From: Pseudaeromonas paramecii
Lineage (GTDB): Bacteria; Pseudomonadota; Gammaproteobacteria; Enterobacterales; Aeromonadaceae
Reading direction: 5' to 3'
NCBI RefSeq assembly: GCF_039540575.1
Contig: NZ_BAABFC010000029.1
Span: 97,557 to 161,556 of the forward strand
Length of the DNA: 64,000 bases
How positions within the stretch are numbered: position 1 is the first letter of the stretch; the number at the start of each line of letters is the position of its first letter. Below are positions 49,306-57,498 of the stretch, piece by piece. Under the pieces are notes generated by a model. That model worked only from the letters and a program-made list of their open reading frames with translations. It searched no databases and was not told the origin of the DNA. Made by a program: the position numbers and the translations under genes.

Positions 49306-49467
49306 AGCCAGACTCCTTGTCACCGCACCCCGGTGAAGATGTGACTATCATCGCAAAACTTTCCGGCCTTGGGCAGCCCGACGCTGGCGCCGCTAGCCGT
49401 CTGCCCCTCGACCGCCAGACGATTCCGCGCTTTACTGTGCCGTCGCTGTGGTGTGGACGAGGTGGTT

Positions 49468-50727
49468 ATGCTGGCAATGGGGGCGGTGTTTCGTTCGTTG
49501 CGAACCCGCAATTATCGCATCTGGGCGGCGGGCGCCCTGGTCTCCAACATAGGCACCTGGATGCAGCGGGCGGCCCAGGACTGGCTGGTGCTGACCCAGC
49601 TGACGGAGCAAAACGCCGCCGCCGTGGGCATGGTGATGGCGCTGCAGTTCGGCCCCCAGCTGCTGCTGTTGCCCTGGACCGGCCTGGTGGCGGATCGCCT
49701 GCCGCTGCGCAAGGTGCTGCTGTGGACCCAGACCATCTCGGGCCTGCTGGCCCTGGGGCTGGGGATCCTGACCCTGGGGGGCTGGGTGCAGCTGTGGCAG
49801 GTCTACCTGTTTGCCGCCCTGCTGGGTTGCTCGGCGGCCTTCGATGCCCCGGCCCGGCAGATCTTCGTGGCGGAGCTGGTGAGCGAGGCGGAGCTGCCCA
49901 ACGCCGTCTCCCTCAACGCCACCTCCTTCAACCTGGCGCGCCTCGTCGGCCCGGCGGTGGCGGGTCTGGTGATCGCCACCCTGGGCACCGGCTGGGCCTT
50001 CGTGGTCAACGGCCTCTCCTTTGTCGCCGTGCTGGCCGCCCTGCTCTGCCTGCGCACCGCCGATCTACACCTGCAACCCAGGGCAGGTCGCCGGCCCGGC
50101 GCCCTGCTGGAGGGGCTGCGCCTGGTGTGGCAACGCCCGGACTTGCGCGCCATGGCCATCATGCTGTTCCTGCTGGGCACCTTCGGCCTCAACTTTCCCA
50201 TCTTCATCTCCACCATGGCGGTACAGGCCTTCCACGCCGATGCCAAGGGCTATGGCCTGCTCTCCTCCATCATGGCGGTGGGCACCGTCAGCGGCGCCCT
50301 GTTGGCGGCCGGTCGCCAGTAGCTGCACTTTAAGCTGCTGATCCAGGCGGCGCTGGCCTTCTGCGTCGGCACCCTGCTGGCGGCCCTGGCCCCCGGCTAC
50401 GGGTGGTTTGCCCTGCTGCTGGTTCCCATCGGCATGGCGGCCCTCACCTTCGCCAACACCACCAACAGCCTGATGCAACTCACCACGGCCCCCGCCCTGC
50501 GCGGCCGGGTGATGGCCATCCGCATGGCGATCCTCATGGGCTGCACCCCGCTGGGCGCGCCCCTGCTGGGGTTGGTGGCCAATCACTTCGGCCCCCGCTG
50601 GGCCCTGGGGGTGGCGGCGCTCTCGGGTCTACTGGCCGCCCTGGTGGGCTGGCGTTACCTGCGCCAGTTGGCCAGGTCACCCGCCGCGCAGCAGGCCCCC
50701 CTCACCCCTCGGCCGCAGGATCCCTAG
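49468..50727 (+). pseudogene. MFS exporter gene interrupted by an in-frame amber codon
   Basis: From the ATG at 49468 the frame reads 284 residues of a major-facilitator protein of the DHA3/EntS-like type (NYRIWAAGALVSNIGTWMQR; DAPARQIFVAELV). It then meets TAG at 50320-50322 (…AAGRQ-stop). The same frame continues without any shift through LHFKLLIQAALAFCVGTLLA and the remaining four membrane helices to TAG at 50725. Both halves keep normal coding composition, so only one base separates this from a full 419-residue transporter. It may be a recent nonsense mutation, a sequencing error or read-through. Substrate unknown. Confidence 0.85.
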
Positions 50728-50768
50728 CTGTGTAAACCCACCTAGCCGGTCACCGCACCAGAAAAGAA

Positions 50769-50790
50769 AAGGGCCGCATTCGCGGCCCTT
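50769..50790 (-). terminator. Terminator of the ilv operon
   Basis: AAGGGCCGC (50769-50777) pairs with GCGGCCCTT (50782-50790) around ATTC. On the minus strand the stem runs into TTTTCTTTTC. It lies 17 bp past the ilvA stop. Confidence 0.92.
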
Positions 50791-50806
50791 TGCATCTCTG
50801 GATGGC

Positions 50807-52351
50807 TCAAGCACAGACGCCGGACGGCGCCAGGAACAGGCGGAATACCGGATCGTCGGAGACGTCGCGGTAGACATAGCCCAGCTCCTCCAGGTGACGG
50901 TGGAAGGCATCCTCGTCCGCCGGCGCCAGCTCGAAGGCGCACAGCACCCGACCATACTCGGCGCCGTGGTTGCGATAGTGGAACAGGGAGATGTTCCACA
51001 GGGTGCCCAGGGTCTGCAGGAAGCGCAGCAAGGCGCCAGGCTGCTCGGGGAACTCGAAGCTGTAGAGCCGCTCGCTCAGAGGCTGGCAGGGCCGGCCGCC
51101 CACCATGTAACGCACATGGTTCTTGGCCAGCTCGTTGTCGGTCATGTTCACCACGCCGTAACCGCCGGCCTGCAGCTCCTCGATGATCTGCCTGAGCTCT
51201 TCGCTGCCCCGAGACAGACGCACCGACACGAAGATGGTGGCCTGTTCGGCGGCGGAGAAGCGGTAGTTGAACTCGGTGACCATGCGGGCCCCCAGCTGCT
51301 GGCAGAAGGCCAGGAAGGCCCCCTTGCGCTCGGGGATGGTCACCGCCAGCATACCTTCGCGCTTCTCCCCCAGCTCGCAGCGTTCGGAGACGTAGCGCAG
51401 GCTGTGGAAGTTGACGTTGGCACCGGACAGGATGGCCGCCATGCGCCCGCCGGTCACCTGCCGCTCCTCGGCATACTTCTTGAGCCCGGCCAGGGAGAGG
51501 GCGCCGGAGGGCTCGGCGATGGCCCGGGTGTCCTCGAAGATGTCCTTCAGGGCGGCACAGATCTCGTCATTGCTGACGGTGATCACCTCGTCCAGGTACT
51601 CGCGGCAGACCCGGAAGGTCTCGTCGCCGATGCGCTTGACCGCCACGCCGTCGGCAAACAGGGAGACCCGCGCCAGGTTCACCGGCTCGCCGGCTTCCCA
51701 GGCAGCCTGCAGGCAGGCGGAACCCTCGGCTTCCACGCCGATCAGCTTGATGTGGGGCAACAGCTGGCGGATGTAGACCGCCACCCCGGCGGCCAGGCCG
51801 CCGCCGCCCACCGGCAGGAACACATGGGTCAGGCGGGTGTCCTGCTCCAGCAGCTCCCGACCTATGGTGCCCTGCCCGGCGATGACGTCGGCGTCATCGA
51901 ACGGCGGTATCAGGGTGAAGCCCTTCTCGGTGGCCAGCCGCCGGCTCTCGGCGTAGGCCTCGTCGAAGTTGTTGCCATGCAGCAGCACGTTGCCGCCCAT
52001 GCGGCGCACCGCCTCCACCTTGATGTCCGGGGTGGACAGGGGCATGACGATGGTGGCCGGTATGTTCAGCTTGATGCCGGACAGGGCCACCCCTTGGGCA
52101 TGGTTGCCGGCGGAGGCGGCGATGACCCCCTTGGCCTTCTGCTCGGCGGTGAGGCCGGCAATCTTGTTGTAGGCCCCCCGCAGCTTGAAGGAGTGCACCG
52201 GCTGCATGTCCTCGCGCTTGAGCAGCACAGTGTTGCCCAGCCGATCCGACAGGCGCTTGAGCGGTTGCAACGGGGTGACCTTGGCCACCTCGTAGACGGG
52301 CGACAAGAGTACCTTGCGCAGGTACTCCGCCGCCGTGGGTTGCTCGGCCAT
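50807..52351 (-). CDS. ilvA: Threonine ammonia-lyase, biosynthetic
   Basis: 514 residues from the ATG at 52351, the same length as E. coli IlvA. It converts threonine to 2-oxobutanoate, the first committed step to isoleucine. The PLP lysine lies in HSFKLRGAYNK (Lys56). The phosphate loop is seen in PVGGGGLAAGVAVY. The C-terminal third holds two ACT-like domains for isoleucine feedback (…GSEELRQIIEELQAGGYGVV; FPEQPGALLRFLQTLGT). It is the last gene of the operon, four bases after ilvD. Confidence 0.98.
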   Translation of the reverse strand: MAEQPTAAEYLRKVLLSPVYEVAKVTPLQPLKRLSDRLGNTVLLKREDMQPVHSFKLRGAYNKIAGLTAEQKAKGVIAASAGNHAQGVALSGIKLNIPATIVMPLSTPDIKVEAVRRMGGNVLLHGNNFDEAYAESRRLATEKGFTLIPPFDDADVIAGQGTIGRELLEQDTRLTHVFLPVGGGGLAAGVAVYIRQLLPHIKLIGVEAEGSACLQAAWEAGEPVNLARVSLFADGVAVKRIGDETFRVCREYLDEVITVSNDEICAALKDIFEDTRAIAEPSGALSLAGLKKYAEERQVTGGRMAAILSGANVNFHSLRYVSERCELGEKREGMLAVTIPERKGAFLAFCQQLGARMVTEFNYRFSAAEQATIFVSVRLSRGSEELRQIIEELQAGGYGVVNMTDNELAKNHVRYMVGGRPCQPLSERLYSFEFPEQPGALLRFLQTLGTLWNISLFHYRNHGAEYGRVLCAFELAPADEDAFHRHLEELGYVYRDVSDDPVFRLFLAPSGVCA

Positions 52352-52355
52352 GGCG

Positions 52356-54194
52356 TTAGCCCTCCAGCTTGCTGCGATCCCGCACGGCGCCCTTGTCGGC
52401 ACTGGTGGCCAGCATGGCGTAGGCCTTCAGCGCCAGGGAGACCTGACGTTCCCGATCCGGCTTCCAGCCGGCAACATCCTTGGCCTGGCGGCGCTCGGCC
52501 AGCACGGCGTCGCTCACCTTGAGCTCGATGCGGCGCTCAGGGATGTTGATGGCGATGGGATCACCGGTTTCCACCAGACCTATGGTGCCGCCGGCCGCCG
52601 CCTCGGGGGAGACGTGACCGATGGAGAGGCCGGAGGTGCCGCCGGAGAAGCGACCGTCGGTGATCAGGGCACAGGCCTTACCCAGGCCCATGGATTTCAG
52701 GTAGGAGGTGGGATAGAGCATCTCCTGCATGCCGGGGCCGCCCTTGGGCCCTTCGTAGCGGATCACCACCACATCGCCGGCCACCACTTCGCCCTTGAGG
52801 ATGCCCGCCACGGCGGCGTCCTGGCTCTCGTAGACCCGGGCCTGGCCGTCGAACACCAGGCAGGACTCATCCACCCCGGCGGTCTTCACGATGCAGCCGT
52901 TCTCGGCCAGGTTGCCGAACAGTACCGCCAGACCACCGTCCTGGCTGTAGGCGTGCGCCTTGGCGCGGATGCAGCCCTCCTTGCGGTCCACATCCAGATC
53001 CGGCCAGCGGCAATCCTGGCTGAAGGCCTGGGTGGTGCGGATACCGGCGGGGCCGGCGCGGTAGAAGTCCTTCACCAGGGTGGAGGCACCACGGGTCACG
53101 TCATAGGCTTCCAGCAGTTCGAGCAGGGAGAGGCCCAGCACGTTGCGCACCTCGGTGTTCAGCAGGCCGGCACGCTCCAGTTCCCCCAGGATGCCCACCA
53201 CGCCACCGGCGCGGTGCACGTCTTCCATGTGGTACTTCTGGGTGGACGGCGCCACCTTGCACAGGTGCGGCACCTTGCGGGACAGACGATCGATGTCGTC
53301 CATGGTGAAGTCCACCTCGGCTTCCTGGGCGGCGGCCAGCAGGTGCAGCACCGTATTGGTGGAACCGCCCATGGCGATGTCCAGGGTCATGGCGTTTTCG
53401 AAGGCGGCCTTGGTGGCGATGTTGCGCGGCAGGGCGCTCTCATCGTTCTGCTCGTAGTAGCGCTTGGCCAGCTCGACGATGCGGCGGCCGGCATTCTTGA
53501 ACAGCAGCTCGCGATCGGCGTGGGTGGCCAGCAAAGAGCCATTGCCCGGCTGGGACAGGCCCAGGGCCTCGGTGAGGCAGTTCATGGAGTTGGCGGTGAA
53601 CATGCCGGAGCAGGAACCGCAGGTGGGGCAGGCGCTGCGTTCCACCTCGGCGGTGTCCTCGTCGCTCACCTTGCTGTCGGCGGCCATCACCATGGCGTCC
53701 ACCAGATCCAGCTTGATCAGCTGGTCGGAGAGCTTGGTCTTGCCGGCTTCCATCGGGCCGCCGGAGACGAAGATCACCGGGATGTTCAGGCGCAGGGCGG
53801 CCATCATCATGCCGGGGGTGATCTTGTCGCAGTTGGAGATGCAGACCATGGCGTCGGCGCAGTGGGCGTTGACCATGTACTCGACGGAGTCGGCGATCAG
53901 CTCCCGGCTGGGCAGGGAGTAGAGCATGCCGCCGTGACCCATGGCGATGCCGTCATCCACGGCTATGGTGTTGAATTCCTTGGCCACGCCACCGGCGGCT
54001 TCGATCTCCCGGGCCACCAGCTGGCCCAGATCCTTGAGGTGCACGTGACCGGGCACGAACTGGGTGAAGGAGTTGACCACGGCGATGATGGGCTTGCCGA
54101 AATCGGCATCCGTCATGCCGGTGGCACGCCACAGGGCGCGAGCACCGGCCATGTTGCGGCCCTGGGTGGTGGTGGCGGAACGGTACTTGGGCAT
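52356..54194 (-). CDS. ilvD: Dihydroxy-acid dehydratase
   Basis: 612 residues (E. coli 616). It dehydrates 2,3-dihydroxy-isovalerate and -methylvalerate in valine and isoleucine synthesis using an iron-sulfur cluster. Cluster cysteines are visible in CISNCDKITPGMMMA and CPTCGSCSGMFTANSMNCL. The catalytic region includes GRFSGGTSGLSIGHVSPEAA. A terminator-like hairpin lies in the 67-bp gap to ilvE, so expression may be lower than that of the upstream genes. Confidence 0.98.
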   Translation of the reverse strand: MPKYRSATTTQGRNMAGARALWRATGMTDADFGKPIIAVVNSFTQFVPGHVHLKDLGQLVAREIEAAGGVAKEFNTIAVDDGIAMGHGGMLYSLPSRELIADSVEYMVNAHCADAMVCISNCDKITPGMMMAALRLNIPVIFVSGGPMEAGKTKLSDQLIKLDLVDAMVMAADSKVSDEDTAEVERSACPTCGSCSGMFTANSMNCLTEALGLSQPGNGSLLATHADRELLFKNAGRRIVELAKRYYEQNDESALPRNIATKAAFENAMTLDIAMGGSTNTVLHLLAAAQEAEVDFTMDDIDRLSRKVPHLCKVAPSTQKYHMEDVHRAGGVVGILGELERAGLLNTEVRNVLGLSLLELLEAYDVTRGASTLVKDFYRAGPAGIRTTQAFSQDCRWPDLDVDRKEGCIRAKAHAYSQDGGLAVLFGNLAENGCIVKTAGVDESCLVFDGQARVYESQDAAVAGILKGEVVAGDVVVIRYEGPKGGPGMQEMLYPTSYLKSMGLGKACALITDGRFSGGTSGLSIGHVSPEAAAGGTIGLVETGDPIAINIPERRIELKVSDAVLAERRQAKDVAGWKPDRERQVSLALKAYAMLATSADKGAVRDRSKLEG

Positions 54195-54228
54195 CTTGGG
54201 CTCCCTTTAATCCTTTGATGAAAAACAC

Positions 54229-54250
54229 AGGAGGCGCCCTGGCGCCTCCT
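54229..54250 (-). terminator. Intercistronic hairpin between ilvE and ilvD
   Basis: AGGAGGCGCC (54229-54238) is directly followed by its complement GGCGCCTCCT (54241-54250). On the minus strand TGTGTTTTTC follows. It looks like an intrinsic terminator inside the operon. It could partly reduce ilvDA expression or protect upstream mRNA ends. Confidence 0.55.
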
Positions 54251-54261
54251 CATCCATATGG

Positions 54262-55188
54262 TTAGTCGTTGACCGGTGTCAGCCAGCCCCACTTGTCCTG
54301 GGTCTCGCCGTTGAACAGACCGAAGAAGGCCTTCTGGATCTGCTCCGTGATGGGGCCGCGGCAGCCGGCACCCACCTGGATCTGATCCACGGAGCGCACC
54401 GGGGTCACTTCGGCGGCGGTGCCGGTCATGAAGATTTCGTCCGCCAGGTAGAGGGCCTCGCGGGGCAGGGCCTCCTCCTTCACCGTCAGGCCCATGTCCC
54501 GGGCCAGGGTGATGATGGTATCCCGGGTGATGCCGGGCAGGATGGCGGAGGTGGCCGGGGTGGTGTGCAGCACGCCGTTCTTCACCAGGAAGATGTTCTC
54601 GCCGGCCCCTTCACTCAGGTAGCCGTTGACGTCCAGGGCGATGCCTTCCACATAGCCGTGGCGCTTGGCTTCCCGGGAGATCAGCTGGGACGAGAGGTAG
54701 TTGCCGCCGGCCTTGGCGCCGGTGGGTATGGTATTGGGTGCCAGACGATTCCAGGAGGAGACCGCCACGTCCACGCCGTTCTTCAGCCCCTCTTCGCCCA
54801 GGTAGGCTCCCCAGGGCAGGGCGCCGATCATCACGTCGGTGTGGGCGTCCTTGGGCGGATGCAGCCCCAGGCCCACGTTGCCGACGAAGGCCAGCGGACG
54901 CAGGTAACCGGACTTGAGATCGTTCTCCCGCACTATGACGCGGCAGGCTTCACAGATCTGCTCCTGGCTGTAGGGCATGGCCATCCAGTAGATCTTGGCG
55001 GAGTCGAACAGGCGCTGGATGTGTTCCTTCAGGCGGAAGATGGCCGGGCCCTTGGGGGTGTCGTAGGCGCGGATGCCTTCGAACACGGAGGAACCATAAT
55101 GCAGGGCGTGGGTCATGACGTGAACCTGAGCCTTGTCCCATTCGACCAGCTCGCCGTTGAACCAGATGTACTTGGTAGTCTGTGCCAT
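54262..55188 (-). CDS. ilvE: Branched-chain amino-acid aminotransferase
   Basis: 308 residues from the ATG at 55188 (E. coli 309). This PLP class IV enzyme makes leucine, isoleucine and valine from their keto acids. Visible motifs are HALHYGSSVFEGIRAY near the N-terminus, the PLP-lysine neighbourhood SREAKRHGYVEGIALDVNGY, LSEGAGENIFLV, and TGTAAEVTPVRSVD. It lies 16 bp after ilvM, with AAGAAGGAAG upstream. Confidence 0.98.
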   Translation of the reverse strand: MAQTTKYIWFNGELVEWDKAQVHVMTHALHYGSSVFEGIRAYDTPKGPAIFRLKEHIQRLFDSAKIYWMAMPYSQEQICEACRVIVRENDLKSGYLRPLAFVGNVGLGLHPPKDAHTDVMIGALPWGAYLGEEGLKNGVDVAVSSWNRLAPNTIPTGAKAGGNYLSSQLISREAKRHGYVEGIALDVNGYLSEGAGENIFLVKNGVLHTTPATSAILPGITRDTIITLARDMGLTVKEEALPREALYLADEIFMTGTAAEVTPVRSVDQIQVGAGCRGPITEQIQKAFFGLFNGETQDKWGWLTPVND

Positions 55189-55204
55189 TGTCACTTCTTC
55201 CTTC

Positions 55205-55480
55205 TTAAGCCCGAATTTGGAGAGATTGGGGGGCGGCGGCCTGGGCCAGCTCGCGGGCCTCCACATGGGTAACGTCCACCAGCTTGTCCAGCTGGCTGAA
55301 TAACAGGTGGGCGGGCCGTTCGCTCGCCACCGTCAGGGTGATCTGCAACTGCTTGCTGTCGCTCTTGCTTTCCATCTGGCAGCCCTGCAGGGCGAAGCCC
55401 CGGTGGCGCACCACCCGCAGCACGCGCTCCATCACTTCGGGGCGGCTCTGGGTCAGGATCTTGAACTGGTGCTGCTTCAT
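55205..55480 (-). CDS. ilvM: Acetolactate synthase II regulatory subunit
   Basis: 91 residues from the ATG at 55480 (E. coli 87). It is a single ACT domain (MKQHQFKILTQSRPEVMERV … VVRHRGFALQGCQME) that supports the IlvG catalytic subunit. The start overlaps the ilvG stop by four bases (ATGA), so the two are translated in step. Confidence 0.96.
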   Translation of the reverse strand: MKQHQFKILTQSRPEVMERVLRVVRHRGFALQGCQMESKSDSKQLQITLTVASERPAHLLFSQLDKLVDVTHVEARELAQAAAPQSLQIRA

Positions 55481-57123
55481 GCTTTTGCCTCCAACATCTG
55501 CTGGTTGGCCGCGCCGGGGGGTACCAGGGGCCAGACATTCTCTTCCGGACAAATGGCCACGTGCAACAGGTAGGCACCCGGGCAGGCCAACATTCTTGCG
55601 ATGGCCGGAGCCACCTCTTCCTTGCGGTGTATGGTCTCACCGGCGATGCCGAAGGCGGCCGCCAGGGCGACGAAATCAGGGTTGTCGGTCAGCAGGGTCT
55701 CGGAGAAGCGGCCGTCGAAGAACAGCTCCTGCCACTGGCGGACCATGCCCAGCCGCTGGTTGTCCAGCAGCACCATCTTCACCGGCAGCTGGGCACGCTT
55801 GAGGGTACCCAGCTCCTGCACGTTCATCATGAAGGAGCCGTCGCCGCTCACCAGCACCACCTCGTCCTCGGGACGGGCCAGCTTGGCGCCCACGGCGGCG
55901 GGCAGGCCGAAGCCCATGGTGCCCAGGCCCGAGCTGGAGATGTGCTGGCTGGGGTGGGCGAAGCGCATGTGCTGGGCCACCCACATCTGGTGCTGACCCA
56001 CGTCGCAGGTGACCACCGCCTGCTCGGGCAGGGCGTCACTCAGGTGACGCAACAGCGCAGGCGCGTAGATGGCATCGCCGGGGTGGGCGTAATCCCAGGC
56101 AAAGTCGCGAGCCATGGCGGCGCAGTGCGCCTGCCAGTCGGCGATGGTCAGCGGCTGGGCCAGGGCCGGCAGCAGGGTCTTGAGATCGCCGGCCAGGGCC
56201 ACCTCGGGGGTACGGCGCTTGCCCAGCTCGGCGGCGTCGATGTCCAGGTGGATCACCTTGGCATGGGGGGCGAAGGTATCCAGCTTGCCGGTGACGCGAT
56301 CGTCGAAGCGGGCACCCACCACCAGCAGCAGATCGCACTCCTGCACCGCCAGGTTGGCCGCCTTGCTGCCGTGCATGCCCAGCATGCCGAGAAACTGCGG
56401 GCAATGAGGATCCAGGGTGCCTATGCCCTTCAAGGTGGTGACCGACGGCAGGCCGGTCTGGCTGGCGAAGGCGCGCAGCTCGTCCACCGCATCGGCCAGC
56501 ACCACGCCGCCGCCCACGTAGAGCACCGGCTTGCCGGCCTGGGCCAGCAGGGCACGGGCGGAGGCCAGATCAGCGGCCTCGGGCTCGGGGCACTGGCTCA
56601 CCAGGTGCACAGGCGCCGTGGGCTCCGCCGCCATCATCTGGATGTCCTTGGGCACATCAACCAGTACCGGGCCCGGGCGACCCTCCTGGGCGATGCGGAA
56701 AGCCTCGGCCAACACCTGACCCAGCTCGGCCGGATCCTGTACCAGGAAGGAGTGCTTGGTACAGGCCAGCGACAGGCCCAGCACATCGATCTCCTGGAAG
56801 GCATCGGTGCCGATGAAGTCGCGTCCCACCTGACCCGTGATGGCCACCACGGGCACAGAGTCCAGCAGGGCATCCGCCAGACCGGTGATCAGGTTGGTGG
56901 CGCCGGGGCCTGAGGTGGCGATGCAGACGCCCACCTGACCGCTGGCCCGGGCGTAGCCGATGGCCGCCATGGCGGCGCCCTGCTCGTGCCGACACAGCTG
57001 GTGGGGGATGCCGCCGTCATACAGGGCATCGTAGACCGGCATGATGGCGCCTCCCGGGTAGCCAAACACCTGGCTGACCCCCTGTTGGTGGAGTGCGTTC
57101 ACTATGTATTGCGCGCCGTTCAT
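55477..57123 (-). CDS. ilvG: Acetolactate synthase II catalytic subunit (intact)
   Basis: 548 residues, full length, unlike the frameshifted gene of E. coli K-12. It condenses pyruvate with pyruvate or 2-oxobutanoate using TPP. It has the N-terminal FGYPGGAIMPVYDAL, the catalytic Glu in CRHEQGAAMAAIGYARASG, the FAD-domain middle, and the TPP/Mg motif GDGSFMMNVQELGTL with the later MVLLDNQRLGMVRQW. The ATG at 57123 follows the attenuator by about 25 bp. Valine-resistant isozyme II behaviour is expected from the family. Confidence 0.98.
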   Translation of the reverse strand: MNGAQYIVNALHQQGVSQVFGYPGGAIMPVYDALYDGGIPHQLCRHEQGAAMAAIGYARASGQVGVCIATSGPGATNLITGLADALLDSVPVVAITGQVGRDFIGTDAFQEIDVLGLSLACTKHSFLVQDPAELGQVLAEAFRIAQEGRPGPVLVDVPKDIQMMAAEPTAPVHLVSQCPEPEAADLASARALLAQAGKPVLYVGGGVVLADAVDELRAFASQTGLPSVTTLKGIGTLDPHCPQFLGMLGMHGSKAANLAVQECDLLLVVGARFDDRVTGKLDTFAPHAKVIHLDIDAAELGKRRTPEVALAGDLKTLLPALAQPLTIADWQAHCAAMARDFAWDYAHPGDAIYAPALLRHLSDALPEQAVVTCDVGQHQMWVAQHMRFAHPSQHISSSGLGTMGFGLPAAVGAKLARPEDEVVLVSGDGSFMMNVQELGTLKRAQLPVKMVLLDNQRLGMVRQWQELFFDGRFSETLLTDNPDFVALAAAFGIAGETIHRKEEVAPAIARMLACPGAYLLHVAICPEENVWPLVPPGAANQQMLEAKA

Positions 57124-57147
57124 GCTGTGCTTCCTTGTACTGCGAAA

Positions 57148-57186
57148 ATAAAAAAACCCCCGAGCGTCTGGGCGGCTCGGGGGTTT
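57148..57186 (-). terminator. ilv attenuator
   Basis: On the minus strand AAACCCCCGAGC (57186-57175) pairs with GCTCGGGGGTTT (57165-57154) and runs into more T residues. It lies between the leader peptide gene and ilvG, the position of the attenuator of E. coli ilvGMEDA. Upstream leader sequence has a GCTCGGGG block that could compete for pairing. Confidence 0.92.
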
Positions 57187-57218
57187 CTATCTGGTTTTGG
57201 TTGAGTCTAGCTCTTCCG

Positions 57219-57305
57219 TCAGCCTGCGAGTCCCCGAGCGGTGGGAATAATCACCACCACTAGGCGCACGATAATAATGCTGACAACGCTGATAACCGGA
57301 TGCAT
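57219..57305 (-). CDS. ilvL: ilv operon leader peptide
   Basis: 28 residues beginning MHPVISVVSIIIVRLVVV, then IIPTARGLAG and a TGA. Fifteen of the 28 residues are Val, Ile or Leu, clustered as in the E. coli leader peptide, whose core is also VVISVVVIIIPP-like. Ribosome stalling at these codons when any branched-chain aminoacyl-tRNA is short should prevent the downstream terminator from forming. It was too short to be noticed as an ordinary ORF but has the right place, strand and composition. Confidence 0.93.
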   Translation of the reverse strand: MHPVISVVSIIIVRLVVVIIPTARGLAG

Positions 57306-57356
57306 GACTCAACCACTTGATTCGGATCGCGGCGGCCTCGCCGCGGGTGGCCTACA

Positions 57357-57385
57357 TAACTAGCACAGGCTATTTTTTAACACAA
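57357..57385 (-). promoter_or_regulatory. Probable promoter of the ilvLGMEDA operon
   Basis: On the minus strand TTGTGT (57385-57380) and TAGTTA (57362-57357) are 17 bp apart and about 50 bp before the leader-peptide ATG. Matches to consensus are moderate. A GC-rich hairpin (GCGGC…GCCGC, 57329-57345) lies in the 5' leader. The rest of the 57306-57498 gap is A+T-rich control region shared with the divergent comM gene. Confidence 0.55.
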
Positions 57386-57498
57386 GCGCTTTTCTGATTA
57401 GCTTGTGCTGCCGGCGGCCGCTCAGACTCATCGAAATAAGAATATATAACCACATAAACATTCATCATTAGAATTAGAAACCAAACAAGGACGAGATA

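Noticed and set aside
49306..49467. PhoB box upstream of psiE
   Set aside because: TGTCA-like strings occur, but no 11-bp tandem arrangement was found in the gap.
50320..50322. Amber codon as pyrrolysine or other recoding in the MFS gene
   Set aside because: No recoding element or pyrrolysine genes are visible, and gammaproteobacteria do not normally use TAG this way. Mutation or error is far more likely.
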